Assembly (NCBI GenBank): GCA_034509755.1 | Contig: CM067546.1 | Location: forward strand, 15,278,970 to 15,342,969 | Source of the DNA: Anisodus tanguticus | Taxonomy: Eukaryota; Streptophyta; Magnoliopsida; Solanales; Solanaceae | Direction: 5' to 3' | Length of the DNA: 64,000 bases | Shown: one piece after another, positions 56,201 through 64,000 of the stretch | Layout of the letters: the number at the start of each line of letters is the position of its first letter | Numbering within the stretch: the first letter of the stretch is position 1 | Notes under the pieces: model-generated | Seen by the model: the letters and a program-made list of their open reading frames with translations, nothing else | The model's database searches: none | Told to the model about the DNA's origin: nothing | Position numbers and translations under genes: made by a program

Positions 56201-58539
56201 TAGGTACTGATATATATAGAGAATCAGGTCTTTGGTAAAAAGAAAAAAATCTGTATGTAAAACCTGCAAAATGTCGGACGAAATTAACTATTTATTGTCA
56301 TGTTTAATTTTTCAGAAAAATGAAATATAAAAGAAACAGCCGAGTAGCTTTATAAAAAAAGTATCAAATCAACAAGTGCTTGGGAATTATGTGCTTCCTA
56401 TTAAAACTTTGCAATTGTAGATAGTTCAACAAGAAGCAAACACTCGTTTGTAATTTATCATACAATTCGATGTCATGTTGAAGGCTAATTATTTGACATT
56501 ACATTTTATGATTTGAACGGGAGCTTTGGAGTAACGGGTAAAGTTGCTACCATATGATCTGGAGGTCACGGGTTCAAGCCGTGGAAACAGCCTCTTGCGG
56601 AAAGGCAAGGTAAGGTTGCGTACAATAGACCCTTATGGTCCGTCCCTTCCTCAAACCCCACGCATAGCGAGAGCTTAGTGCACCGGACTGCCTTTTTTTA
56701 CATTTTATGATTGATTCCTCAATTTCTTTGCTGTGGATAAATATATATCTTGTTTACAAGAAATACTAATTGCTAGTGAAGAAACACATTCTTTTACAAT
56801 TCCTTCCATTAATGGTAAGATCAAATCGGTCTAACAAATTGAACAGTTCAAATTAGCTTCATATGAATAATATTTTAAACACTTGTAGTTCTCTTTCATA
56901 CTGGAAATTTAGAAATTTGTAATCATGCATGAGCTTAATTAATGAAACAATCAGATAATGAAAGACTATGAGCGGCATAATTGACGTGTTGTGCCTTGTA
57001 AATTTCACTTTGAATAAAATAAAATAGTGTTGGTATCCAAAATAATGAGAACATTATGCAAAGCTAATAATTGCACACCTTGAACGATGATAAATCAGAT
57101 GACACAAAAATTATATTAAAAAAAACATAATATTAATATGGTTTTGTCTACATATTGAGAAAACCAATATAAAAAGCATAAAATCTATTGAGTGATGAAA
57201 AAAAATTCCCCTAAACAAAACTTTCTAAACGACTACATTGTTGATGTTATTGTGTTGTTTATGAGAAGAAAATATTTTATATTTATAGAGGTCCAAAACT
57301 TCTCCTCCAAGAAAGAATTAGTCAAATATGGAAGAGATCTTTCCCATTAAGAAAACATTTTATACCAAGAAATTTTTTTTGAAGTAAAATACAATTATCA
57401 TATAATCCAAATAAAGTAGGAAATTCAAGACAAATCCTAACAAATAGTGTAATGAGAAGTTGCATAATGCAAGCATTAAGCTTGAGTCCCACTTTGACGG
57501 ATTTGAAATTTAGTGGTACTGGTATAAGTGTCTCATATATAATAATTGTGTGGTGACTTCTAATTAGCTCATTTCCTTGATTCCCAGTGTAATAGAAAAA
57601 GAAAACTAAAAAGATAATAGTGAACGGATAATTGTTCTATTTAACCTGGATGTATTCATCCATTCAAGCATAAATTGGACTTAGATATATCATGAACAAG
57701 CTTCTTCTTATATTCTTAAAAGGGTCTTCCGGTGCACTAAGTTCCCGCTATGTGCAGGGTCTGGGGATGAGCTAGACCACAAGGGTCAGTTGCACACAGT
57801 CTTATCCTGCATTTTTGCTAAAGGATGTTTTCACGACTTGAATCTGTGACCTCCTGATATTATACTCCTTAATAATACAAAATTATTTTTGCAAGAAGCT
57901 TGTTATAAAATGCGCAAGTGTTAACTTCCTTTCTTTTAGCTGGTAAAAGGTTGATTGCAAAAATAGGCTCTTTGTCCCCTCTTCTGCTTTTTTTTTGTTT
58001 CGTTTCACACCCAATGGGTATATAAGAGTATTGGGCTAAGTAAAGGTTATAAGATTATGTCACTTTTTTTAATAAAGGAGTTGGTTCCAATCCTAGCTCA
58101 TTTAGTTACTTCAGCAACCTTACACAACTAAAAAAACCACGGAATTTCGACCTAAATTTTCGACATCACAAGATCGAAAAAGTCAAAATTTCGCCCAAAT
58201 TTTCAATCTCAATTGTAGGTCGAAAAGAGCTTGGTAGAATATTTTTTCGATCTCACGAGGTCAAAAATTTATTTTACCAGCAAATATAATTTAGTATAGT
58301 TCCGAAATGATAAATGATTTTTATAATTTGTAACAGAAAATTAAATATTGTTATTTCTACAGCGATTGCAGGAGTTATTACCGATGTACACATAAATCCC
58401 TAATTGTCGAGTAAAGAAGAGAGTTGAAAGACTTTCAGAAGATTGTCGTATGGTAATAACAACCTATGAAGGTAGACACAACCATTCTCCTTGTGATGCT
58501 TCAAACTCTTCTGAAAATGATTGTTTTGCCTCTTTCTAG
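53004..58539 (+). CDS. WRKY12: WRKY12-like transcription factor (group IIc), frameshifted in exon 4
   Basis: A DNA-binding regulator of the WRKY family. Arabidopsis WRKY12 controls pith secondary wall formation and flowering, acting in the nucleus on W-box DNA. Exons: 53004-53243, 54125-54198, 55121-55273, 58372-58539; every intron is GT...AG and the phases fit. Exon 3 encodes RRKLREPRFCFQT, then DIDVLDDGYKWRKYGQKVVK and NSLHPR. Exon 4 starts with SYYRCTH and ends with RVERLSEDCRMVITTYEGRH followed by NHSP and DCFASF. The intron between HPR and SYYRC is at the conserved WRKY position. The order W-W-R-S after exon 2, LREPRFCFQ and SEDCRMVITT identify WRKY12 rather than WRKY13. Five extra bases in exon 4 cause a premature TAA at 58412-58414, so as read this is a probable pseudogene or a sequence error. 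Confidence 0.85.
53377..53713 (-). mobile_element. TRIM retrotransposon in WRKY12 intron 1
   Basis: Two LTR copies (about 53377-53493 and 53594-53713) surround a spacer with GAGCGTGGATAATATAATTT, as in the TRIM at 32890-33203. A primer site (minus TGATATCAGAG) lies at 53583-53593. The element runs opposite to the gene. No clear duplication is seen at its ends, and the outer part of its right LTR was later tandemly duplicated together with flanking sequence. Confidence 0.85.
53669..53985. repeat. 160-bp tandem duplication in intron 1
   Basis: 53669-53828 and 53829-53985 are about 90% alike (for example CATTCCATATCCGATGT at 53684 and 53844, then CACAGATTCACAAAAATTAT). Each unit contains the end of the TRIM LTR plus a SINE 3' fragment reading CACTAAGCTCCCG-TATGCG. 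The duplication occurred after both elements were in place. Confidence 0.9.
54125..54198 (+). CDS. WRKY12: WRKY12-like exon 2
   Basis: 74 bases encoding VESMDPMAVNDENCSGNASE and CNNS plus two bases of a Trp codon. Acceptor GGCATAG, donor GTATAG. The N-D-E-N and N-x-S-W context corresponds to the linker before the WRKY domain in WRKY12. Confidence 0.75.
55121..55273 (+). CDS. WRKY12: WRKY12-like exon 3 with WRKYGQK
   Basis: 153 bases, phase 2 in and phase 2 out. Encodes W-W-R-S, a Lys/Arg-rich stretch (KGKVKVRRKLREP) serving as a likely nuclear localisation signal, and the first half of the WRKY domain including the DNA-contacting WRKYGQK heptapeptide. Acceptor TGTGTAG, donor GTACGT. Confidence 0.92.
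55440..55632. mobile_element. Stowaway-like MITE in WRKY12 intron 3
   Basis: The left end TTCCCTCCGTCTCAAAAAG and the right end read inversely (CCTCTTTAGTTCTAAAAAA) resemble Stowaway/Tc1-mariner MITE ends (CTCCCTCCGTCCC consensus), flanked by TA on both sides. 193 bp, AT-rich, no coding. Confidence 0.8.
55795..56035. mobile_element. MITE fragments in WRKY12 intron 3
   Basis: GGGCTCGTTTGGTTGTTGG (55798) is a hAT-type MITE end with no partner end nearby. The following TACGAAGTTTAATAAAGAAA, ACTATAAATTATCTCATTGA and AGCGTAAATTAGAAGG motifs match the Stowaway-like family seen at 7110-7310. Probably two old, truncated elements side by side. Confidence 0.45.
56514..56699 (+). mobile_element. Full-length tRNA-derived SINE in WRKY12 intron 3
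   Basis: 186 bp with a tRNA-like head: an A-box-like region (GAGTAACGGGTAAAGTTGC) and a B box (GGTTCAAGCC) at about 56573-56582. A body of GTAAGGTTGCGTACAATAGA follows, and a 3' end GAGAGCTTAGTGCACCGG with TGCC and a T run. Perfect 13-bp flanks ACATTTTATGATT (56501-56513 and 56700-56712) prove the ends. Such SINEs are transcribed by RNA polymerase III and moved by LINE enzymes. The head and tail match the TS/SolS families of Solanaceae. Confidence 0.93.
57717..57870 (-). mobile_element. 5'-truncated SINE in WRKY12 intron 3, opposite orientation
   Basis: Minus-strand copy of the same SINE family. Its 3' end (plus strand GTGCACTAAGTTCCCGCTAT) is at the left, and it continues through ACCACAAGGGTCAGTTGCAC. 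It stops after GTGACCTCCTGAT, which corresponds to the B-box area, so the first third of the head is missing. Target duplications were not found. Confidence 0.85.
58372..58539 (+). CDS. WRKY12: WRKY12-like exon 4 with 5-base insertion
   Basis: Begins SYYRCTH (acceptor GATTGCAG). Eleven bases (58394-58404) separate the His codon from the next zinc-ligand Cys (TGT at 58405) where six are expected, so the frame shifts and reads a TAA at 58412-58414. In the shifted frame the domain continues from Cys through VKKRVERLSEDCRMVITTYE and the HNH zinc ligands to a TAG at 58537-58539. A second acceptor nine bases upstream (TTTCTACAG) has a better pyrimidine tract and would add three residues without rescuing the frame. 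Confidence 0.88.
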
Positions 58540-59191
58540 ACTGTCATTATTTGCCATGATCTTACTCTCTCTATCATCTATTTATATGTAATAACCTATA
58601 GTTATTTTTTGTGATGAGATCAAATTGTTTGAAATATAATATATATTGATGATATCACCATTTTTCTGCTGGTCATTCATACCTAAAAGTCGACCTTAGA
58701 GTTTAGAAATTGAAGCAATAAACTTGAGGGAGATGAATACCGCTGACAATGAGCAGACATAGCGATTTTCATTCTTTGGTGGGTTTCTTTTCTATCACAT
58801 AAAGTGGTATTTGGTTTGTGCAAGTATTTGGATTATAGAGGGCTGCATTGTCTTGAGAAGAATTATGTCAATGAAGAGAATGGATTAAGATGTTTTAAAT
58901 TTAGCCAAATGTTTTGGTTATCATCTCTGATCCCCCGAGAAATATGTACATCTAAAAGATCTTTCGTATAGTATTCAATTTCAAAATTGATTATATGCAT
59001 GTGACCAATAATAAAATAAATAAGAGTTAATAATAAAAAAACACATCTGAACTACTACTTTTTCGCGAGTTTCACACTTCAACTATCAGTTATTTTCTTT
59101 TCGTACATGAACTATCACCATCCATGTATAAAAACACACCTCGAAGCTAATTAGGCCAACTGGACAGAGATAATGGACGTCAGAATTTTTG
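58540..59191. other. Downstream region of the WRKY12-like gene
   Basis: Contains the presumed 3' untranslated region of the gene. From about 59030 to 59160 it carries direct repeats of the TGAACTA(C/T)-rich kind seen at the ends of Mutator-like elements (CATCTGAACTACTACTTTTT, ACATGAACTATCACCATCC). That element is not delimited and may be cut by copia D. Confidence 0.4.
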
Positions 59192-59196
59192 GGGAT

Positions 59197-60702
59197 TGTT
59201 GGGTACCAATCACATAAGTAAGGCACAGCGGAAATTTTAAAAGTTTTGTTTCTTACTTACCGCAACAATAATTCTGGTATGGTTTTACAACAATTGAAAC
59301 TTGTAACATAAAACATTTACTTACAAGTTACAATAATCTGGAGTCTTTATCTACTGTTAGGTGCACACGCGATTACCCTTCCAATTTGCAAGCTCCAAGC
59401 TTCAATGTACTCCTCCTTCGGAAAGCTAGGAAATCCGGCAGAGGTTCGAGAGAGTATTTTATTCTAAGTCTCTAAGGCTTAGAATGTTATTCTGAAAATT
59501 GGTGTAGAATAATGAAAATGAATGCCACTATTTATAGTTGAAAATTAAGTCAAAAAACCGGATTAGGGTTTGACCTTGGGCCTGGCCCAAAATCGACGCA
59601 GAGGCGCCGCGGCGCTCGACGTGCAGTTGCACTGCCTCGATTTAATTTCCGTGCATTCTTAATTAAATACAAAATCTAATTTTGACTTAATTATTGTAAT
59701 CTTTATTCATTTAAATGTCTTGATTCCAAATTGAACATTTTAATTACTCTCTCAATACATCCTTAGATCGAAACGGACAACCGACATAGTGTGACCCTAC
59801 AGGCCTTCTTATATAGACATTAATCAAATTAAGGTCTACACGGAACTCCTAGATGGCGCTAGAAGACGAACTCAATATGTGAAGTATGTTTACGCGAATC
59901 CAGTAAACTTTAACCTTTATGTGGTAAGATAAAATCCTTTCATTCACGACACACCCGATCAAGCTTAGGATTTGTGAAGTGTCTATCCAAATGCCTTGAT
60001 CATTGTATCTCATTTATATTAGTTGACGACTAGACCATATTCTAAATATGTCTATTGCGCTGGCCAACGACTTAGTCAACCTAATATCACTGAGAATCCG
60101 AGTATTCTCTCGAATATACATTCGAAGAATGAATCCTAATATTGGCTCAACTACCACCTTCAATCCACATCGTAATATACCCAATACAAGTCGTATCTCA
60201 ACCTATAAGGCATTTGAGCTTAGGACGGGATCAAAGTACATTACTTTGTAGATAAGGTGTGTATTGACCTCAAGTCTAAGGACTTCTATCTCCCACACGC
60301 TGATCATACGTTAGACAAGAATAACAAACAGTAAATCAACAGGGTATACCAATACTTCCAAAGTATCCATATGTCCATTACTCGTAGCAGGTGAGACATA
60401 CTACATCCTCTAAGGATGTGATGCAGACCACATGTCGACTTATCACATATCAACGATATCACATTCTCGATGATCATTAGTCGAGGTTATTTTAAGAGTT
60501 ACGCTCTATCATAAAATATCTCACTCTATTATTGACAACGTAAGCTCAAGGGATGCACATTAATTAATAATTACAAACAATCAAATAATAATTCAATAAT
60601 TGTAAATGTCAAAATATTAATCTCCATTAATAATAACATAAATGTGTATAAAGTACATTTTTCCTAATACTGATTGCCTCTAGGACATAAATATACTTTT
60701 AA
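59197..60702 (-). repeat. 3' LTR of copia D
   Basis: About 1.5 kb, ending (minus) GTGATTGGTACCCAACA at 59197. It contains a G+C-rich island GCAGAGGCGCCGCGGCGCTC near 59596-59615. The other LTR is outside the window, so the right edge rests on the polypurine tract. The short plus-strand open frame at 60048-60251 is not a gene. Confidence 0.85.
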
Positions 60703-60715
60703 TCTCCCACTTGGC

Positions 60716-61245
60716 CTAGAGCTAATCTCCAACATATCTAATGCCCATATTCTCAAAATGACCATTATGCTTGACTAATCTTAATGGTTTAGTGAATGGG
60801 TAGGCTAGATTATCGTCTGTGGGAACATAGTCTAATCTAATATCTTCAGTCTCCACCATCTCCTTGAGTATGTGGTACTTCCTTGGTACATGCTTGTTTC
60901 TGTTGGTTGATCTTGGTTCCTTAGCTTGCGCAATCGCACCCGTGTTGTCGCAATAAACCGTTATTGGACAAGTGACACTTGGAACAACCCCTAGTTCCTT
61001 CAGGAACTCAGATATCGCGACATCTCTTTACCAGCTTCTGATCCAGCAATGTACTCAGCTTTTGTTGTCGAGTCAGCAGTTGTAGCTTGTTTGGAAATTT
61101 TCCAGCTTACTGCTCCACCATTGAAAATATATGTGTAACATGATTGAGATTTATAGTCATCAACATCTGTTTGGAAGCTAGCATCAGTGTACCCAGTACA
61201 TACCAGCTTCTCTTTTCCACCATAGACTAAGAAATATTTTTTAGT
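60716..61245 (-). pseudogene. RNase H region of copia D
   Basis: Minus-strand reading: VCTGYTDASFQTDVDDYKSQ near 61150-61205, VSWKISKQATTADSTTKAEY near 61050-61105, AGSEAGKEM then a frame break near 61020. VYCDNTGAIAQAKEPRSTNR follows at about 60905-60965 and PTDDNLAYPFTKPL around 60790-60835. The catalytic acidic residues are present but the domain is frameshifted. Confidence 0.82.
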
Positions 61246-62187
61246 TCATCTAAGATACTTAAGAATACTCTTGACTGCTTTCCAGTGTTCTTCCCCAGGA
61301 TTCTGCTGGAACTTGTAAGTCATACTAAGTGCAAAAGTCACATCTGTCCTAGTACAGGTCATGACATACATGATCGATCCTATAGCCGAAGCATATGAGA
61401 TCCTTTTCATGCGTTCAAGTTCTACAGAATTAGAATGACTATCCTTCTTAGATAACTTGATGCCTTGTCCCATAGGTAGACCGCCTTTCTTAGAATTTTC
61501 CATAGAAAAACGTCTAAGCACTTTGTCTATGTAGACTGACTGTGACAGCCCCAACAATCTGTTAGGTCTATCTCTATAGATCCTAATCCCCAGAATGTAG
61601 CAGGCTTCACCTAAATCCTTCATCATGAAGGTACTGGACAACCACTACTTGACTGACTGCAAGAGAGTCTTATTGTCTCCCATTATCAATATGTCATCTA
61701 CATATATGATAATGAAGGCAATACTTCTATCCTTTGCATTTACTATAAACACATGGATCTTCTTTGCTTCTGTCGAAATCAAATGACTTGATAGCTTTGT
61801 CAAAACAAATGTTCCAACTCCTCGAGGCTTGCTTAAGCCCATAAATGGACTTTTGTAGCTTGCATACGGCATTTGGTTTGGACTCAATTGAAAAACCCTC
61901 TGGTTTTTTCATATACACTTCCTTAACTAGATTACCATTGAGGAATGTAGTTTTGACGTCCATCTGCCAAATGTCATAGTCATAATATGCAGCTATTGCA
62001 AGGAAAATCCGAATGGACTTAATCTTAGTAACAAGTGAAAAGGTTTCATCATAATCGACCCCAGGCCGTTGATTATAACCTTTAGCCACCAGTCTTGCTT
62101 TATAAGTTTGTACCTTGCCATATGCATCAATTTTCTTCTTGAAGACCCATTTGCATCATATGGGTCTAACCCCTGTTGGCAAATCAA
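61246..62187 (-). pseudogene. Reverse transcriptase region of copia D
   Basis: The RT from about 62187 to 61246 is spread over three frames. It includes AKGYNQRPGVDYDETFSLV (62035-62089), IWQMDVKTTFLNGNLVKEVY (61920-61980), SIYGLKQASRSW (61820-61855), the catalytic IIYVDDILIMGDN (61670-61715) and MMKDLGEACYILGIRIYRDR (61565-61625). The polymerase box YVDD is intact. The last segment (ILGIRIYRDRPNRLLGLSQS) is a clear Angela/Tork signature. Confidence 0.9.
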
Positions 62188-62926
62188 CCAAGTTCCAAAC
62201 TTGATTTATGTACATTGAGTCCATCTCAGATTTTATGGTTTCTTGCCATATCTGCGAATCAATGTCTAACATAGCTTCGCTGTAGGTTGTAGGTTCATCG
62301 TCATCAGAAATATCTATCTCATTGTGTGTTTCAACAAGGAGATTAAGTATTCCGGGTGGACGATGGGTCCTAGTGGACCTACGGAGTTGAGTATTCTGCG
62401 TTTCAGTGTTTGTTGCATTCTGACTGTGAGAATGTCTTTGTGTGTTGGACAATCCATCACCTTGAGAGCTTTCATGAATGTCATTTTCATGTATTTCCTG
62501 AATGGAATGATGTACAACTATTGTATCATCTTCCACTGGTTGTGTATGAGAGTCTTGCATTTCTACACTATCTCTCATAACACTTCCACTGGCGGAAGGG
62601 CGTACTTTAAGTACCCAATCTTTACCAGATACTCCCACTGAATCCTTGTTTAGGTTATTCGACAAAGGTTCATTTTCTGTGTTATCTTGTGATTCTTGAA
62701 TTTCTTCAAGTTCTATCTTTGTGCAGCTATGTTCCTTGTAGACATATTCTTCTTCAAGGAAAGTTACATTCCTGGAAACAATGACCTTATGTTCTCCAGG
62801 AAGATAGAAGTAGTATCCCTTAGTCTCATTTGGATACCCCACGAAGTAACATTTCTCACTTTTAGATTTCAACTTGTCAGTGAGCATCTTCTTGACATAT
62901 GCAGGGCACCCCAGGGTCTCATACAT
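62156..62926 (-). pseudogene. Integrase C-terminal linker of copia D
   Basis: A 256-codon open frame. CPAYVKKMLTDKLKSKSEKC and FVGYPNETKGYYFYLPGEHK (after the integrase core) are followed by an acidic, Ser/Asp-rich linker and LRRSTRTHRPPGI, the standard boundary to the RT. Then come YSEAMLDIDSQIWQETIKSE and NLVDLPTGVRPI, the RT start. Confidence 0.88.
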
Positions 62927-63542
62927 TTAAGAGTTGGCTTCTTGCCACACCATATCTGATAGGTGTCTTTTCTACTGACTTAGAGGTAACTCTGTTCAGA
63001 ATATTTATAGAGGTTTGTATAGCATGTCCCCAAAGGTATGTCGATAGAGCTGAGGAGCTCATCATGGATCGAACCATATCCAATAAGGTTCTGTTTCTCC
63101 TTTCGGCAACACCATTCATCTGTGGCGTTCCTAGAGGTGTCCATTCAGATCGGACTCCATGTAGCTTTAAGTATTCTATAAAATCCTTGCTCAAGTACTC
63201 ACCCCCTCGATCTGATCGAAGGGTCTTGATACTTGTTGCAAGCTGCTTCTCTACTTCCGATTTGTACTCCTTGAACTTCTCAAAGGCCTCAAATTTATGT
63301 CTCATAAGATACACATATCCATACCTTGTGAAATCGTTAGTAAAAGTGATGAAGTATGGGAAGCCTCCTTTAGCTTGAGTTGAGAATGGCCCACATACAT
63401 CAGTATGGACCAACTCAAGCACCTCCTTGGCTCGCACACCTTTCCCAAAAATTGGTTTATTGGTCATCTTTCCTCTCAAGCAAGATTCACAGTTACCATA
63501 AGACTCCAAGTCAAATGGTTCGAGGTAGTCTAACTTCCTCAA
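62919..63542 (-). pseudogene. Integrase core of copia D, intact catalytic triad
   Basis: An open frame of 207 codons. NCESCLRGKMTNKPI is the second half of the HHCC zinc finger; its first half, WHCRLSHINE, lies upstream at about 63565-63600 in continuity with this frame. The DDE core has FTNDFTRYGYVYLM, LRSDRGGEYLSKDF (about 63185-63225) and TPQMNGVAERRNRTLLDM (63080-63130). All three acidic residues are kept. It is separated from the upstream frame by a stop near 63618-63620. Confidence 0.9.
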
Positions 63543-63620
63543 TCTTGTTATCCTTGATTCGTTGATATGACTAAGTCTACAGTGCCATAGGTAGGTAGAG
63601 TTTCTATTACTTGTCTTGGC

Positions 63621-63992
63621 TCATTTATTTTGTACATCGAAAATCTCTCGGCTACAGTTCAGTGTATATAATCCATTCACAAGAGGAGTGGTTCCATATA
63701 TAATAATATTAAAAGACAATACGTGACTGTCATTAAAAATATACGAGGAAAAGCCCTCCATATCCAACAATGGGATAGAAATAATATTCCTCGTCAACGA
63801 GGGAACATAAAAAAAATCATTCAATACGAAACAATAGCCGGAAGGTAAATTTAATCTATAAGTCTCTACGCGCTCAGCATCCACTCGTGCTCCATTTCTA
63901 ACGCATAGGTCTACCTCTCTTGGTCCAACCTTCCTGCTATTAGTTAGCCCCTGCACATTTGTACAAATGTGTGAGCCACAAGCGGTATCCAA
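63621..63992 (-). pseudogene. Protease end and pre-integrase region of copia D
   Basis: The reading begins MDTACGSHICTNVQGL: the protease active site reads D-T-A where the family has D-T-G or D-S-G, a likely inactivating change. Then follow RVETYRLNLPSGYCFVLNDF and PSLTRNIISIPLLDMEGFSS, typical of this lineage, up to a stop at 63621. The upstream protease and Gag parts lie beyond the window. Confidence 0.8.
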
Positions 63993-64000
63993 TACCCATG

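Larger units (their letters stand above)
59197..64000 (-). mobile_element. Ty1-copia retrotransposon D (Angela/Tork-like), truncated by window end
   Basis: The 3' LTR (59197-60702) and most of pol on the minus strand lie in the window; Gag and the 5' LTR would be to the right. The polypurine tract (minus CCAAGTGGGAGATT) and the LTR start (TTAAAAGTATATTTATGTCC, then TAGAGGCAATC) are the signature of Angela-type elements. Pentamer GGGAT precedes the left end (59192-59196). Domains seen from right to left: protease/pre-integrase, integrase, RT, RNase H, all with breaks. Confidence 0.9.

Noticed and set aside
58130..58270. Possible element end with repeated TTTCGAC/GGTCGAAA motifs in WRKY12 intron 3
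   Set aside because: Motifs resemble a common plant MITE, but no pair of inverted ends or target duplication could be identified.

Overview
This is plant nuclear DNA, most likely from a member of the Solanaceae. The evidence is a tRNA-derived SINE of the family whose 3' end reads GTGCACTAAGCTCCCGCTATGCG-like sequence, TRIM elements with the GAGTCCCACATCGG terminus, Tekay/Del-like Ty3-gypsy LTRs and several Ty1-copia lineages. The genus cannot be fixed from the sequence alone. No prokaryotic operons, CRISPR arrays or rRNA/tRNA genes were seen. The window is a transposon graveyard around one recognisable host gene.

Layout. 1-1587: minus-strand gypsy LTR fragment. 1721-2695: hAT-like non-autonomous element carrying a GTG/ATG trinucleotide array. 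3346-6916: 3.57-kb Ac-like hAT element with a perfect 8-bp target-site duplication (TSD) and a broken transposase. 7734-8733, 13832-14664 and 24577-25413: three small hAT-type elements with TAGGG(A/G)TGG-like ends and different subterminal motifs. 9285-9896: small CACTA element. 11481-13227: gypsy solo LTR. About 15113-15985: tandem and inverted repeat block. 16016-32889: a Mutator/foldback-type DNA element with 89-bp inverted ends, opened by two gypsy elements (16436-26244 and 26324-32219), with a TRIM (32890-33203) abutting its right end. 33368-40403: copia A. 40580-46392: the RNase H end of a LINE, split by copia B (41322-46230). 46529-51625: copia C. 53004-58539: a WRKY12-like transcription factor gene in four exons. 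59197-64000: copia D, an Angela/Tork-like element running off the window.

The host gene encodes a group IIc WRKY protein. Exons 1-3 are open and contain WRKYGQK, but exon 4 has five extra bases between the first and second zinc-ligand cysteines. These shift the frame into an early stop, although the rest of the conserved C-terminus is present in the shifted frame. It is therefore either a recent pseudogene, a special allele or an assembly error. Its introns hold a TRIM with a 160-bp duplication, a Stowaway-like MITE and two SINEs in opposite orientation.

All autonomous-type elements seen here are damaged (stops, frameshifts, lost catalytic residues or internal deletions). Their exact boundaries and TSDs allow a relative insertion history to be read. 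I found no new defence, metabolic or other undescribed multi-gene system. The points most worth checking are the WRKY12 lesion, the nested insertion structures and the family-specific subterminal repeats of the hAT elements.
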